DNA of 64,000 bases from Salinibacterium sp. ZJ450 (GTDB taxonomy: Bacteria; Actinomycetota; Actinomycetes; Actinomycetales; Microbacteriaceae): assembly GCF_011751885.2 (NCBI RefSeq), contig NZ_CP061771.1:2480001-2544000 (forward strand). The letters run 5' to 3'. The position numbers and the translations under genes were made by a program. Positions 36,361 to 46,690 of this stretch are shown one piece after another. Position 1 is the stretch's first letter. Every line of letters starts with the position of its first letter. The notes under the pieces are model-generated. The model was not told the origin of the DNA. It saw only the letters and a list, made by a program, of their open reading frames with translations, and did no database searches.

Positions 36361-36858
36361 TCAGCCGGCCGTGGTGAGGTTCGCGACGAACGCGGGATCG
36401 CCGGCCATTGCGATGTAGACGATCACCATGACCGCGAGGAAGGCCACCGCCCCGGCCACCAGGGGCACCCACCAGGACAGCCGGTTGCTGCGGATCAGCG
36501 GCACGGTGATGGCCAGTGCGGCAATCCAGATCGCCGCTTGCACCACGATCGCCACAACGCCGAGGCTGTCGGCGAGCGCCGTCGCGGTGTACGTGCCGAT
36601 GCCGAGCTGGTCGTACGCCAGTTGCAGCGTGCTGGGCAGGTTGAGCCAGCTCGGGATGCTGGTGGTGACGTTCACGAAACCGATCGCCAGCAACACCATC
36701 GAGACGATCCGGTCGACCTGCCGCTTCGGACGCGCCTCGACCGGCGCCGCCAGCTTCGGCTGCACGACCTCGGGAGGCGGCACAATTCCGCGGGCCTTCG
36801 CCTGCTGCTCTGGCGTGGCGTATGCGCCGTACTGCGGCTGGGCCGCCGGCTCGGTCAC
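36361..36858 (-). CDS. Four-helix membrane protein, possibly DUF6264
   Basis: 165 residues from a GTG overlapping the ispH stop (GTGA). The start [20 protein letters not shown] recalls a Microbacteriaceae family I associate with DUF6264, though I am not certain. Four helices follow: [56 protein letters not shown] and one weaker. It is cotranscribed with ispH, and the function is unknown. Confidence 0.82.
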   Translation of the reverse strand: MTEPAAQPQYGAYATPEQQAKARGIVPPPEVVQPKLAAPVEARPKRQVDRIVSMVLLAIGFVNVTTSIPSWLNLPSTLQLAYDQLGIGTYTATALADSLGVVAIVVQAAIWIAALAITVPLIRSNRLSWWVPLVAGAVAFLAVMVIVYIAMAGDPAFVANLTTAG

Positions 36859-37946
36859 TTCGCCTGCCAGTCCAGCTTGCGGGTGCGTCCGCCCAGGGCG
36901 CGCGCATCCTGTTGCCCGGTCAGGTCCCGTCGCAGTTCCTTCGGCAACGAGAACATCAGGTCCTCCTCGGCGGTGACCACGGGCTGCACGTCGACGTAGC
37001 CGGCGTCGGCGAGGTCGTTCAGCACTTCCTGCACCAGCACCTCGGGAACGGATGCCCCGCTGGTGACGCCGATGGACGCCACCCCGGTCAGCCATTCCTG
37101 TTGGATCTCGTCGGCGTAGTCGATGCGGTACGCGGCCTTCGCGCCGTATTCCAGCGCCACCTCGACCAGGCGCACGCTGTTCGAGCTGTTCGCCGAACCC
37201 ACCACGATCACCAGGTCAGCGTCTTGGGCCACCTTCTTGATTGCAACCTGACGGTTCTGGGTGGCGTAACAGATGTCGTCGCTCGGTGGATCCTGCAGAT
37301 TCGGGAACCGTTCCCGCAGCCGCCGCACCGTCTCCATGGTCTCGTCGACGCTGAGCGTGGTCTGCGAGAGCCACACCAGGTTGTCGGGATCTCTCACCTG
37401 AAGGGTGTCCACCTCGTCGGGGCTGTTCACCAGCGTGGTGCGTTCCGGGGCGTGCCCCATCGTGCCTTCCACCTCTTCGTGCCCGGCGTGGCCGATCAGC
37501 AGGATGTCGCGATCTTGCTTGGCGAAGCGGGTGGCCTCGCGGTGCACCTTGGTGACCAGCGGGCAGGTGGCGTCGATGGCCTGCAGGTTGCGGTCGGCGG
37601 CGCCCTGCACCACAGCGGGCGAAACGCCGTGAGCGCTGAAGACGACGTGGGCGCCGACCGGCACCTCATCCACCTCGTCGACGAAGATGGCGCCCTTCTG
37701 CTCCAGCGTGGACACCACGTGGATGTTGTGCACGATCTGCTTGCGCACGTACACCGGCGAGCCGTAATGCTCCAGAGCCTTCTCGACCGCGATCACCGCG
37801 CGATCCACTCCTGCACAGTATCCGCGGGGCGCAGCAAGCAGCACCCGCTTGGGCGCGCTGACAGGGGTGTCCTTTAGCCTGTTACGAACCGCGGGAATCC
37901 GCGGGATCTCAAGGCTGAGGGCTCGGCCGTTCGTGATGGTACTCAC
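36855..37946 (-). CDS. ispH: 4-hydroxy-3-methylbut-2-enyl diphosphate reductase
   Basis: 363 residues with a GTG start. Last enzyme of the MEP pathway, making IPP and DMAPP. All three Fe-S cysteines are visible: [25 protein letters not shown] and [42 protein letters not shown] and [17 protein letters not shown] mark the substrate site. The N-terminal 30 residues are non-conserved in look; an internal start is possible. An isoprenyl transferase using its product is encoded at 45844-46629. Confidence 0.98.
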   Translation of the reverse strand: MSTITNGRALSLEIPRIPAVRNRLKDTPVSAPKRVLLAAPRGYCAGVDRAVIAVEKALEHYGSPVYVRKQIVHNIHVVSTLEQKGAIFVDEVDEVPVGAHVVFSAHGVSPAVVQGAADRNLQAIDATCPLVTKVHREATRFAKQDRDILLIGHAGHEEVEGTMGHAPERTTLVNSPDEVDTLQVRDPDNLVWLSQTTLSVDETMETVRRLRERFPNLQDPPSDDICYATQNRQVAIKKVAQDADLVIVVGSANSSNSVRLVEVALEYGAKAAYRIDYADEIQQEWLTGVASIGVTSGASVPEVLVQEVLNDLADAGYVDVQPVVTAEEDLMFSLPKELRRDLTGQQDARALGGRTRKLDWQAK

Positions 37947-38061
37947 TCATCCAGTCTAGGCTGAGCCGCTGGCCGAAGCTGCGAGCGCCTCTTTACCGAG
38001 GATCTCGCGGCCGAGCTGATGCAACCAGCTGACATATCCAGCTGATAGGAGGAGTCCCCCG

Positions 38062-39321
38062 GTGACGATTGTTGATGCGCCGCCCACCGTCGACGCGCCC
38101 TGGTCGGTGAGCCTGCTCTCCGGCAAGATCAAGGGTTGGATCGACAGACTCGGCACCGCCTGGGTCGAGGGCGAGATCACCCAATGGGGGGTCTCCGGTG
38201 GCAACGTCTACGGCAAGCTCAAGGACCTCGAGGTCGATGCCACGCTGTCCTTCACCATCTGGTCGTCGGTGAAGGCGCGGCTCGCCAAGGACTTCAAGCA
38301 GGGCGACCACGTGATCGCCCTGATCAAACCCAACTACTGGGTCAAGGGCGGCTCGCTCACCATGCAGGTGTTCGAGCTGCGACACGTGGGCATCGGCGAC
38401 CTGCTGGAGCGGCTGGAACGGCTGCGGCAAACCCTCGCCGCTGAGGGGCTGTTCGCGGCATCCCGCAAGAAGCCGTTGCCGTTCCTCCCCGGCTGCATCG
38501 GCCTGATCACCGGCAAGGACTCGGACGCCGAGAAAGACGTACTGCGCAACGCGCAGCTGCGCTGGCCGTCCGTCCAGTTCCGCGTCATCCATGCCGCCGT
38601 GCAGGGTGACCGCACCGTGCCAGAGGTGATCGGCGCGCTGCGCACGCTCGACGCAGACCCTGAGGTCGAGGTGATCATCGTGGCGCGCGGCGGTGGTGAC
38701 TTCCAGAACCTGCTGGGCTTCAGCGACGAGAAGCTGGTGCGGGCCGCCGCGGCATGCACCACCCCGATCGTGTCGGCGATCGGTCACGAGGCCGACCGCC
38801 CGCTGCTCGACGACGTGGCCGACCTGCGTGCCTCCACGCCGACGGATGCCGCGAAGCGAGTGGTTCCGGATGTCGCCGAAGAGCTTGCCCGGGTGCATCA
38901 GACCCGCGCCCGGATCGGGATGCGCATCACCTCGCTGCTGTCGCACGAGATCGCGCTCCTCACCCAATTGCGGTCCCGCCCGGTTCTCGCCACGCCCGCG
39001 ACCATCGTCGACTCCCGCTCGCAGGAGCTCACCCGGTACGTGGCACGCGGCTCGGAACTGCTGACCTACCAGATCGAGAAGGCGCACAACCGGGTGGGCG
39101 AGCTGACCCGGCACCTGCGCGCCCTGTCGCCGCAGCGCACCCTCGACCGCGGTTACGCGATCGCCCAACTGCCCGACGGCACCGCGCTGCGCCGCGCCGC
39201 CGACGTCGAGGTCGGCACACATCTCCTCCTCACCGTCGCCGACGGTCGCGTGTCCACCGTCGTGGACTCCGCTGAGAATCGAGAGCCCGAAGCGTCGGTA
39301 GGATTTACCCGTGGCAACTGA
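38062..39321 (+). CDS. xseA: Exodeoxyribonuclease VII large subunit
   Basis: 419 residues from a GTG preceded by AGGAGGAG. The N-terminal OB-fold shows [20 protein letters not shown]. The catalytic domain has [54 protein letters not shown] and [15 protein letters not shown] coiled coil and C-terminal [15 protein letters not shown] follow. It degrades single-stranded DNA with XseB, whose gene overlaps this stop by 11 nt. Confidence 0.98.
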   Translation: MTIVDAPPTVDAPWSVSLLSGKIKGWIDRLGTAWVEGEITQWGVSGGNVYGKLKDLEVDATLSFTIWSSVKARLAKDFKQGDHVIALIKPNYWVKGGSLTMQVFELRHVGIGDLLERLERLRQTLAAEGLFAASRKKPLPFLPGCIGLITGKDSDAEKDVLRNAQLRWPSVQFRVIHAAVQGDRTVPEVIGALRTLDADPEVEVIIVARGGGDFQNLLGFSDEKLVRAAAACTTPIVSAIGHEADRPLLDDVADLRASTPTDAAKRVVPDVAEELARVHQTRARIGMRITSLLSHEIALLTQLRSRPVLATPATIVDSRSQELTRYVARGSELLTYQIEKAHNRVGELTRHLRALSPQRTLDRGYAIAQLPDGTALRRAADVEVGTHLLLTVADGRVSTVVDSAENREPEASVGFTRGN

Positions 39322-39526
39322 CTCCCCCGACGTTTCTCAGCTCAGCTATGAAGAGGCACGCGACGAACTGGTTCGTGTCGTGACCGAGCTCGAACAGGGC
39401 GCCGCCACGTTGGAGCAGTCGCTGCAGCTGTGGGAGCGCGGTGAGGCTCTCGCCAAGCGCTGCGAAGAGTGGCTGATCGGCGCCAAGGCTCGTCTCGACG
39501 CGGCACGGGCCGCGGCATCCGAGTAG
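39311..39526 (+). CDS. xseB: Exodeoxyribonuclease VII small subunit
   Basis: 71 residues, GTG start. [20 protein letters not shown], then [20 protein letters not shown] is the standard two-helix XseB pattern. It overlaps xseA, ensuring balanced production of the small subunit. Confidence 0.97.
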   Translation: MATDSPDVSQLSYEEARDELVRVVTELEQGAATLEQSLQLWERGEALAKRCEEWLIGAKARLDAARAAASE

Positions 39527-39528
39527 GC

Positions 39529-40185
39529 ATGGCTGCCCGCAAGTCGTCAGGACCGCGCATCGTCGCGGAACTCGGCCGACCGGAAACCCCGGACGAGACC
39601 GCGGCGCGCAAGGCGGAGACCTCGCGGGTGCACCGCGCGGCGCAGAACCCGGTCAACCTGGTCATCGCGCTACTCGCCTCGCTCGGCATCGTGCTGTTCC
39701 TGGTGCTGGTCGTCGCCCGCCCGAACACCGCCATGCACGACACGGTCGACTTCCGCTCCGTGGCCGAGAGAACGCAGCCCGGCATTGACGAACCGCTGCT
39801 GGTGCCGGATGTGCCGACCGACTGGGAGGCGAACCGGGCCGAGGCTCGTCCCGGAACCAGCGACGGCAGCTTCACCTGGTACATCGGGCTGATCACTCCA
39901 GCCGACGGCTACATCGCCGTGAACCAGGGCATCAACGAGGGCGAGGCGTGGGTGGCTGAACTGCTCAAGAATGAACAGCCCACCGGCGAGAGAACGATCG
40001 ACGGGGTGACCTGGCAGGTGTTCGACCAGCGCGACACCCGCGATCCCGGCAACTTCGCATACTCGATGACCACGCAGGCGGGCGCGAGCAGTGTCGTGTT
40101 GAACGGCACCGCCACCGACGCCGACTTCGACGCCGTCGCCGAATCGCTCGCCGGCGACATCCTCGCCGCGGAGGGCGGACGGTGA
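39529..40185 (+). CDS. DUF4245 family membrane-anchored protein
   Basis: 218 residues. A basic N-terminus ends in one helix (LVIALLASLGIVLFLVLVVA, residues 43-62). The external domain carries PDVPTDWEANRAEARPGTSD, FTWYIGLITPADGYIAVNQG and TWQVFDQRDTRDPGNFAYSM, the known DUF4245 layout, in the family's usual place after xseB. The start is 2 nt after the xseB stop, and the end overlaps the carbonic anhydrase GTG. Confidence 0.92.
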   Translation: MAARKSSGPRIVAELGRPETPDETAARKAETSRVHRAAQNPVNLVIALLASLGIVLFLVLVVARPNTAMHDTVDFRSVAERTQPGIDEPLLVPDVPTDWEANRAEARPGTSDGSFTWYIGLITPADGYIAVNQGINEGEAWVAELLKNEQPTGERTIDGVTWQVFDQRDTRDPGNFAYSMTTQAGASSVVLNGTATDADFDAVAESLAGDILAAEGGR

Positions 40186-40853
40186 ACACGACGCGGACTC
40201 CCGCCGAGGTGTGGCGGCAGATGCTGCGCGGCAACGAGCGCTTCGTCGCCGGCACCCCGCGGCATCCGCGTCAGGATGTGGAACGTCGTGAATCGGTCGC
40301 GTTCGAACAGGAACCGCATGCCGCGTTGTTCGGATGCAGCGACTCCAGGCTCGCCGCCGAGATCATCTTCGACAAGGGCCTCGGCGACCTGTTCGTGGTG
40401 CGTAACGCCGGGCAGGTGATCTCCGAATCCGTGGTCGGCTCACTCGAGTACGCGGTGAGCGTGCTGGGCGTGCCGCTGATCGTGGTGCTCGGACACGACC
40501 GGTGCGGTGCCGTGAGGGCGGCGATCGACTCGACCGGCCCGGATGCCGCTCCCCTGCCGCCGCACATCGCGCACCTGATCGGACCCATCGTGCCGGCCGT
40601 GCACCGGGTGGGTGGCGCCGTGATCACCGACCCGCGCGCGGTCGACTCGCAGGAGGTGCTGCGCGAGCACCTGAAAGACACCGTCCGAGACCTGCTCGAG
40701 TCCTCTGAGCTGATCAGCGATGCGATCGCCGCCGGTACGCTGGCGGTAGTCGCCGTGAACTACCGGCTCGTGGAGGGCCGCGCGGTTCCGTACTTCGTCG
40801 TCGGCGACGTCGGAGAAGAACTGTCCCCAACAAAGAAAGACACAATGCCGTGA
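40182..40853 (+). CDS. Beta-class carbonic anhydrase
   Basis: 223 residues, GTG start in a GTGA overlap. Zinc ligands are seen in [13 protein letters not shown] (Cys, with the Asp-Arg dyad) and [14 protein letters not shown] (His and Cys). [20 protein letters not shown] completes the active-site region. It interconverts CO2 and bicarbonate, likely supplying carboxylases. The end overlaps fumC by 4 nt. Confidence 0.97.
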   Translation: MNTTRTPAEVWRQMLRGNERFVAGTPRHPRQDVERRESVAFEQEPHAALFGCSDSRLAAEIIFDKGLGDLFVVRNAGQVISESVVGSLEYAVSVLGVPLIVVLGHDRCGAVRAAIDSTGPDAAPLPPHIAHLIGPIVPAVHRVGGAVITDPRAVDSQEVLREHLKDTVRDLLESSELISDAIAAGTLAVVAVNYRLVEGRAVPYFVVGDVGEELSPTKKDTMP

Positions 40854-42253
40854 GCAGCTCCCCTGAGACCGAGTACCGCATCGAGCACGACACCATGGGC
40901 GAGGTGAGGGTTCCGGCATCCGCTCTGTACAGCGCGCAGACGCAACGTGCGGTCGAGAACTTCCCGATCTCCGGCAGCGGGCTCGAGGCGGCGCAGATCG
41001 TCGCGCTCGCCCGGGTGAAGCGCGCCGCGGCCATCGTGAACGGCTCGCTCGGCATCGTGGATCAGAAGCTCAGCCAGGCCATCGTCGCGGCGGCCGACCA
41101 GCTCATCGGCGGCAAGCACCACGACCAGTTCCCGGTGGACACCTACCAGACCGGCAGCGGCACCTCCTCGAACATGAACATGAACGAGGTGCTGTCGACC
41201 CTCGCCACCGAGATCGCCGGCAGCCGGGTGCACCCGAACGACCACGTCAACGCGTCGCAGTCCTCGAACGACGTCTTCCCGACCTCGGTGCACGTCGCCG
41301 TGACCGGGGCGCTGCTGAACGACCTGATTCCCGCGCTGAACTACCTCGCCGACGCCTTCGAGGAGAAGGCTGAACTGTGGAAGACCGTCGTCAAGGCGGG
41401 CCGCACCCACCTGATGGACGCCACCCCGGTCACCCTCGGTCAGGAGTTCGCCGGCTACGCCCGCCAGATCCGCCTCGGCGTGGAGCGCGTACAGGCGACC
41501 ATCCCCCACGTCGCCGAGGTTCCGCTCGGCGGCACCGCGGTCGGCACCGGCATCAACACCCCGGTCGGCTTCCCGCAGAAGGTCATCGCGGTGCTCGCGG
41601 AAGACTCCGGTCTGCCGATCACCGAGGCGGTGGACCACTTCGAGGCGCAGGGCGCCCGCGACGGCCTGGTCGAGGCATCCGGTGCGCTGCGCGTGATCGC
41701 CGTGTCGCTGACCAAGATCAACAACGACCTGCGCTGGATGGGCTCCGGTCCGAACACCGGCCTCGGCGAACTGAACATCCCCGACCTGCAGCCCGGCTCC
41801 TCGATCATGCCCGGCAAGGTCAACCCGGTCATCCCCGAGGCGGTGCTGATGGTGTGCGCGCGAGTGATCGGCAACGACGCGACCATCGCCTGGGCCGGCG
41901 CATCCGGCAGCTTCGAGCTGAACGTGGCCATCCCTGTGATGGGCACCGCGCTGCTCGAGTCGATCCGGCTGCTCTCGAACTCCACCCGCGCGCTGGCCGA
42001 CAAGACCGTGCGCGGCCTTGAGGCGAACGTCGACCGCGCCCGTGCGCTGGCCGAGTCGTCGCCGTCGATCGTGACGCCGCTGAACAAGATCATCGGCTAC
42101 GAGGCCGCGGCGAAGATCGCGAAGCACTCGGTGAAGCAGAGCATCACCGTGCGCGAGGCCGTCATCGAGCTCGGCTTCGTCGAGCGCGGTGAGATCACCG
42201 AGGAGCAGCTCGATGCCGCCCTCGATGTGCTCAGCATGACCCACCCGGGCTAA
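40850..42253 (+). CDS. fumC: Fumarate hydratase class II
   Basis: 467 residues, GTG start. Superfamily signature [15 protein letters not shown] near residue 320, plus [34 protein letters not shown] and [19 protein letters not shown]. Iron-independent TCA-cycle enzyme converting fumarate to malate. Translationally coupled to the carbonic anhydrase gene; a hairpin terminator follows. Confidence 0.98.
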   Translation: MSSSPETEYRIEHDTMGEVRVPASALYSAQTQRAVENFPISGSGLEAAQIVALARVKRAAAIVNGSLGIVDQKLSQAIVAAADQLIGGKHHDQFPVDTYQTGSGTSSNMNMNEVLSTLATEIAGSRVHPNDHVNASQSSNDVFPTSVHVAVTGALLNDLIPALNYLADAFEEKAELWKTVVKAGRTHLMDATPVTLGQEFAGYARQIRLGVERVQATIPHVAEVPLGGTAVGTGINTPVGFPQKVIAVLAEDSGLPITEAVDHFEAQGARDGLVEASGALRVIAVSLTKINNDLRWMGSGPNTGLGELNIPDLQPGSSIMPGKVNPVIPEAVLMVCARVIGNDATIAWAGASGSFELNVAIPVMGTALLESIRLLSNSTRALADKTVRGLEANVDRARALAESSPSIVTPLNKIIGYEAAAKIAKHSVKQSITVREAVIELGFVERGEITEEQLDAALDVLSMTHPG

Positions 42254-42269
42254 GCCGCACCTGTTCGGA

Positions 42270-42295
42270 CGGGCCTCGCACGTGTGCGGGGCCCG
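42270..42295 (+). terminator. Terminator after fumC
   Basis: CGGGCCTCGCAC pairs with GTGCGGGGCCCG (one G-U pair) around a minimal GT loop, followed by TTTCG. It starts 16 nt after the stop codon. Confidence 0.75.
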
Positions 42296-42298
42296 TTT

Positions 42299-42389
42299 CG
42301 CGTTCCCGGGCCGACTCGCGTTCGTGGGCGTGACTCGCGTTCCCGGGCCGACTCGCGTTCCCGGGCTGTCTCGCGTTCCCGGGCTGTGA
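42299..42389. repeat. Short tandem repeats, period 18-19 bp
   Basis: CGCGTTCCCGGG-type units begin at 42299, 42317 (variant CGCGTTCGTGGG), 42336, 42354 and 42372, separated by CCGACT or CTGTCT. Confidence 0.75.
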
Positions 42390-42581
42390 GGTCTGCCCTT
42401 TCGTCGTTCCCAAGCGCCAGGAAGGGCCGATTGCCCGACTTGAGGGCAACTCGACACGTCCGACATCCGCCCCGCATCGCCCGGGCGCGGCACCCCACAC
42501 GTGAGGTCTGCCCTTTCGTCCTTCCCGCGCACCCGGAACGACCGAATGCCCGACTTGAGCGGCACTCGACACGTCGAACAC
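42386..42581. repeat. Two-copy direct repeat of about 80 bp, 115 bp apart
   Basis: GTGAGGTCTGCCCTTTCGTC begins at 42386 and 42501. Both copies continue with TTCCC, a GGAA word, then TGCCCGACTTGAG and CTCGACACGTC. Differences are mainly in the middle. This stretch, with the preceding tandem repeats, fills the 375-bp gap after fumC; no gene is seen. Confidence 0.75.
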
Positions 42582-42629
42582 GCGCCACTCGGGCTGGAAG
42601 AGTGCCCTGGCGCTCGTAGACTCGACGCC

Positions 42630-43001
42630 GTGGATCAGCAATCGTCGGCGCGCATCGACGCCTGGTTGTGGGCGGTGCGGGTGTACAAGACCCGCTCGCT
42701 GGCGACTGCCGCGTGCCGTGCCGGCCACGTGCGGCTGAATGGCGAGCGGGTGAAGCCGGCGCAGCCTGTTCGCATCGGTGATGAGGTGCGCGTGCGCATC
42801 GAGGGATTCGACCGCATCCTCGAGGTTTCCGGCATCCTCGTGAAACGCGTCGGCGCACCGGTCGCCGCGCAAGCCGCGATCGACAAGACTCCTCCATCGC
42901 CGCCACCCACCGAGGTGCCGTTGCAGATCGTGCGTGACCGCGGCGCGGGCCGCCCGACCAAGCGTGAGCGGCGCGACATCGAACGCCTGCGCGGCCACTA
43001 G
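42630..43001 (+). CDS. RNA-binding S4 domain protein (Hsp15-like)
   Basis: 123 residues from a GTG at 42630. The S4 motif is clear: ARIDAWLWAVRVYKTRSLAT, AACRAGHVRLNGERVKPAQP, VRIGDEVRVRIEGF. The C-terminus is basic (RGAGRPTKRERRDIERLRG), as in Hsp15/HslR proteins that bind 50S subunits carrying stalled nascent chains. No clear Shine-Dalgarno is visible. Confidence 0.93.
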   Translation: MDQQSSARIDAWLWAVRVYKTRSLATAACRAGHVRLNGERVKPAQPVRIGDEVRVRIEGFDRILEVSGILVKRVGAPVAAQAAIDKTPPSPPPTEVPLQIVRDRGAGRPTKRERRDIERLRGH

Positions 43002-43017
43002 CACCTGCCAGCGAGGT

Positions 43018-43082
43018 GAGCGCCGCGGTTTCGCGTGAGCGCCGCGGTTTTGCCGCGGCGCTCGTGAGAAAGCGCGGCGCTC
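43018..43082. repeat. Intergenic nested inverted repeat, family B copy 2
   Basis: Outer arms GAGCGCCGC (from 43018) and GCGGCGCTC (to 43082). Inner arms GAGCGCCGCGG (43037-43047) and CCGCGGCGCTC (43053-43063) around TTTTG. Same nested layout as at 31296-31363, here between convergent genes. Confidence 0.7.
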
Positions 43083-43137
43083 GGCCCGGGCCGCGCCCGA
43101 ACCGGGGCCGGGGCCACGGCCACCCAAGCGCACAGAT

Positions 43138-43173
43138 CGAACCCCCACCGGATCCTTCCGCGGCGGGGGTTCG
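43138..43173. terminator. Hairpin terminator between convergent S4 and PhoH genes
   Basis: CGAACCCCC (43138-43146) pairs with GGGGGTTCG (43165-43173), with a weaker inner stem. GGTCTGTT follows on the plus strand. It could serve both genes. Confidence 0.65.
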
Positions 43174-43192
43174 GGTCTGTTACCCGAGCGCG

Positions 43193-44545
43193 CTAGGACA
43201 GCTCGTTGCTCTCCAGCATCTCGGTGACCAGCGCCGCGATCGCCGACCGCTCCGAGCGGGTGAGGGTGATGTGGGCGAACAGCGGGTGCCCCTTCAGCGT
43301 CTCGATCACCGAGGCGACGCCGTCGTGGCGGCCCACGCGCAGGTTGTCGCGCTGCGCCACGTCGTGGGTGAGCACCACCCGCGAGTTCTGCCCGATCCGG
43401 CTGAGCACGGTGAGCAGCACGTTGCGCTCCAGCGACTGCGCCTCATCCACGATCACGAACGCGTCGTGCAGCGAACGCCCACGAATGTGCGTGAGCGGAA
43501 GCACCTCGAGGATGCCGCGCTCCATCACCTCGTCGAGCACGTTCTCGCTGACCAGCGCCCCGAGCGTGTCGAACACCGCCTGACCCCACGGGTTCATCTT
43601 CTCAGCCGCATCGCCGGGGAGGAATCCGAGTTCCTGACCGCCGACCGCGTAGAGCGGACGGAACACCATGATCTTGCGGTGCTGCTGGCGTTCCAGCACG
43701 GCCTCAAGACCGGCGCACAGCGCCAGCGCCGACTTGCCGGTTCCGGCGCGACCACCGAGCGACAGGATGCCGATCTCCGGGTCGAGCAGCAGGTCGATGG
43801 CGAGCCGCTGCTCCGCCGACCGACCGTGCAACCCGAACACGTCCCGGTCGCCGCGCACCAGTTTGATCTCGCCCTTGCCGGCCACGCGGCCGAGTGCCGA
43901 TCCCCGCTCGGAGTGGATTACCAGCCCAGTGTTCACCGGCATATCGACCACGAGCCGGGAGTGCAGCTGCTCGTTGTCGTAGAGCTGCGCCATCTGCTCC
44001 GCGGACAGGTCGATGTCAGCCTGACCGGTCCAGCCGGAGTCGACGGCCTGCTCGGCCCGGTACTCCTCCGCGGCGAGGCCGATCGACGCCGCCTTCACCC
44101 GCAGCGGCAGGTCCTTCGACACCACGGTGACGGCCAGGCCGTCGTTCGCCAGGTTCTGCGCCACGGCGAGGATGCGCGAGTCGTTATCGTGCAGTTGCAG
44201 GCCGCTCGGCAGCACCGCCTGGTTGGAGTGGTTGAGTTCGACCCGAAGTGATCCGCCGTCTTCCCCAACGGAGATCGGAAAATCGAGTCGCTCATGCTTC
44301 ACGCGCAACTCGTCGAGGTTGCGGAGCGCCTGCCGCGCGAAATACCCGATCTCGGGGTCCTTGCGTTTGGCTTCTAGCTCGGCGATCACCACCACGGGCA
44401 GCACGACGGAATGTTCTGCGAAGCGGAAGATGGCCTTCGGATCGCTCAGCAGCACCGACGTGTCGAGCACGTACGTGCGCTCCCCCGTCTGGATCGCGGC
44501 CGATGTCGCCTGGCTGGTCTGTCGCTTGGGGGTTTCGAGCGTCAC
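43193..44545 (-). CDS. PIN domain-PhoH family ATPase/RNA helicase
   Basis: 450 residues from a GTG at 44545 with GGAG 5 nt upstream (frame open to an ATG at 44599). N-terminal PIN domain: [20 protein letters not shown] and [17 protein letters not shown], with the expected aspartates. The C-terminal PhoH ATPase has Walker [33 protein letters not shown] and Walker [15 protein letters not shown]. This YlaK/PhoH2-like fusion couples RNA unwinding with cleavage in known actinobacterial examples (phoH2/vapBC-like). No antitoxin gene is adjacent. Confidence 0.93.
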   Translation of the reverse strand: MTLETPKRQTSQATSAAIQTGERTYVLDTSVLLSDPKAIFRFAEHSVVLPVVVIAELEAKRKDPEIGYFARQALRNLDELRVKHERLDFPISVGEDGGSLRVELNHSNQAVLPSGLQLHDNDSRILAVAQNLANDGLAVTVVSKDLPLRVKAASIGLAAEEYRAEQAVDSGWTGQADIDLSAEQMAQLYDNEQLHSRLVVDMPVNTGLVIHSERGSALGRVAGKGEIKLVRGDRDVFGLHGRSAEQRLAIDLLLDPEIGILSLGGRAGTGKSALALCAGLEAVLERQQHRKIMVFRPLYAVGGQELGFLPGDAAEKMNPWGQAVFDTLGALVSENVLDEVMERGILEVLPLTHIRGRSLHDAFVIVDEAQSLERNVLLTVLSRIGQNSRVVLTHDVAQRDNLRVGRHDGVASVIETLKGHPLFAHITLTRSERSAIAALVTEMLESNELS

Positions 44546-44722
44546 TACCACTCCATCCCCGGGTGGCAAGCACCCGGATCCAGTCTTCTCGACGGCCATG
44601 GGCGGTTACGAAACGAACTTGCGTGGCCGTCTCGATCAGGCGCCATGCCTGATGCGAACGACGCTACGTCGCCCGGGTGCTCCACCGCGAATCGACACGC
44701 CAGAACGCGGGTTACGGGCAGG

Positions 44723-45847
44723 TTAACCCTGGCTGAGAGTGGCGAACGACAGGAAGGCCGCCCGCAGCATGTCCAGCGTCTCGCCGTTGGTGGAGGCGTG
44801 CGCGCTCACCCGCACCGTGCCCTCCCGGGTGGTGACGGTGACGCCATGGTTGTGCAGGGATGCCACCAGAACGGTCAGCTGGTCCGGCGCCGGCTGCAGC
44901 ACCACGATGCCGGCCCGCTCGGTCTCATCCCTGGACGAGCTGACCGGGATCACAAATTCATCGGCGATGTCGATGATTTGAGACACCGTGCCTGAAATGC
45001 GCTGACGGATGTCGCTGACCCCGACTACCGCGATCTGCTCAAGCGCCGCGGCGAACCGGGCCTCGGCGATCGGGTCGGGGTTCGACACGGTGAAGGCTGC
45101 GGCACCGCGCGCCGGCGGGCGCACCACATCCAGCGATTCACCGTCACCTTGCGCGCCATCCGCCCCAGACCAGACCGGAACGAGCTGGTCGCTGGCGCGG
45201 TCGCTGAGCGCCATGAAGCCGCATCCCCAGCCGGCGCGCACCCACTTCTGTCCGCCAGACACCACCACGTCGGCAACCTCGTACGGGGCATCCACGACGC
45301 CGAATCCCTGCACCGCATCCACGATCAGCAGCCGATCACCGATCACCTGGCGGATGCCCTCGAGGTCGGCGAGGTAGCCGGTGCGGGAGTCGACCAGGCT
45401 CACCGCGACCGCGACGGTGGTGGAGGTGAGCTGCTCCCGCAGGTTGCCGGGGGTGACGCGACCGTGGTCGGTTTCCAGCCACAGCGGGGTGACGACTCCG
45501 AGCGATTCGGATGCCCGCTGTGCGGCATAGGTGACGCTGGGGTACTCCGCCGGGGAGAGCGCGACCCCGCCGGTGAGACCGAACATGGCGTGCATCAGGC
45601 CCTGACCGGTGCTGGTCTGGAAGACGACCTGGTCGGAGGGGAAGCCGGTCAGCGCGCTGACGGCGTCGCGCATCCGTTCGTCCTGGCTGTCCAAGGAGTC
45701 CAGTGAGCCGAACCGGGCACGGCTGAGCAGCGCCTGTTGGCCCTGCTGTTCCGCTTGGACGATGCCGCCGATCGGGCCAACGCGGGCGAAGTCGAGGTAT
45801 CCGGGTTCTTCGCTGAAGCTCGCCGCATACTCGTCGACAGCGGTCAC
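44723..45847 (-). CDS. Aminotransferase class V-fold PLP enzyme
   Basis: 374 residues, GTG start in a 4-nt overlap with the isoprenyl transferase gene. Cysteine desulfurase-like fold: FARVGPIGGIVQAEQQGQQA, VFQTSTGQGLMHAMFGLTGG, DRLLIVDAVQGFGVVDAPYE (cofactor aspartate) and VSGGQKWVRAGWGCGFM with the PLP lysine. The C-terminus NHGVTVTTREGTVRVSAHAS is typical of kynureninase/desulfurase-like proteins. No catalytic cysteine loop of SufS/NifS type is evident. Substrate unknown. Confidence 0.9.
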   Translation of the reverse strand: MTAVDEYAASFSEEPGYLDFARVGPIGGIVQAEQQGQQALLSRARFGSLDSLDSQDERMRDAVSALTGFPSDQVVFQTSTGQGLMHAMFGLTGGVALSPAEYPSVTYAAQRASESLGVVTPLWLETDHGRVTPGNLREQLTSTTVAVAVSLVDSRTGYLADLEGIRQVIGDRLLIVDAVQGFGVVDAPYEVADVVVSGGQKWVRAGWGCGFMALSDRASDQLVPVWSGADGAQGDGESLDVVRPPARGAAAFTVSNPDPIAEARFAAALEQIAVVGVSDIRQRISGTVSQIIDIADEFVIPVSSSRDETERAGIVVLQPAPDQLTVLVASLHNHGVTVTTREGTVRVSAHASTNGETLDMLRAAFLSFATLSQG

Positions 45848-46629
45848 GAGCCGTACCTTCGCTGGCGCCGGCCGTAGTCGCGCAGGGCGCGGAGGAAGTC
45901 GACCTCGCGCAGGTCGGGGCCGAGCGCCTCAACGAAGTAGAACTCGCTGTGCGCGCTCTGCCACAGCATGAAATCGCTCAGCCGTTGCTCGCCGGAGGTG
46001 CGGATCACCAGGTCGGGATCCGGCTGGCCCTTCGTGTACAGGTGCTCACCGATCAGGGCCGGGGTCAGCCGCTCGCCGAGGTCTTCAAGCGTTCCGCCCT
46101 CCTCAGCGTGTTGCCTCACGATGCTGCGCACGGCGTCGGAGATCTCCCGGCGACCGCCGTACCCGACGGCGAGGTTGATGTGCAGTCCCTTGTTGCCTAC
46201 GGTGCGGTTCTCCGCCGCCTCGAGCATGGCGACCAGGGTCGGCGGCAGGCCGTCTGTGGTGCCGACGTGCTTCACCCGCCAGTCTCGGAAGCGGGACAGC
46301 TCATCGGCGAGGTCGGCGATGATGTCGAAGAGTTCGTGCAGTTCTGTGGTGTTGCGGTTGGTGAGGTTGTCGTTCGAGAGCAGGTACAGGGTCGCGACCC
46401 GGATGCCGAGATCGTCACACCAGGTGAGGAACTCGCCCATCTTCGCAGCGCCGGCCCGGTGGCCGTGCGCCGTGGTCTCGAGCGCGCGCTGCCTGGCCCA
46501 GCGACGGTTGCCGTCAATGATCATGGCAACGTGCTGCGGCAGGGGCTGTCCGGCCAGTTGGCGGCGTACCCGTTTTTGGTAGAGCCCGTACAGGAAGCCT
46601 CTGCCCGGCGCGCTACTCCTCAACTTCAC
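45844..46629 (-). CDS. uppS: Isoprenyl transferase (UPP synthase family)
   Basis: 261 residues, GTG start. cis-prenyltransferase motifs: HVAMIIDGNRRWARQRALET with the catalytic Asp, HRAGAAKMGEFLTWCDDLGI, TLYLLSNDNLTNRN, INLAVGYGGRREI and VIRTSGEQRLSDFMLWQSAH. It extends allylic diphosphates with IPP in cis, giving the carrier lipid for wall synthesis; in mycobacteria some homologues make Z,E-farnesyl diphosphate instead. IspH here supplies the IPP/DMAPP pool. Confidence 0.96.
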   Translation of the reverse strand: MKLRSSAPGRGFLYGLYQKRVRRQLAGQPLPQHVAMIIDGNRRWARQRALETTAHGHRAGAAKMGEFLTWCDDLGIRVATLYLLSNDNLTNRNTTELHELFDIIADLADELSRFRDWRVKHVGTTDGLPPTLVAMLEAAENRTVGNKGLHINLAVGYGGRREISDAVRSIVRQHAEEGGTLEDLGERLTPALIGEHLYTKGQPDPDLVIRTSGEQRLSDFMLWQSAHSEFYFVEALGPDLREVDFLRALRDYGRRQRRYGS

Positions 46630-46690
46630 AGGGCAACGTTAGCCGACCTGCCAGCGACTTGGTGATGCACGGCTGCCGTAACATGGCGCC

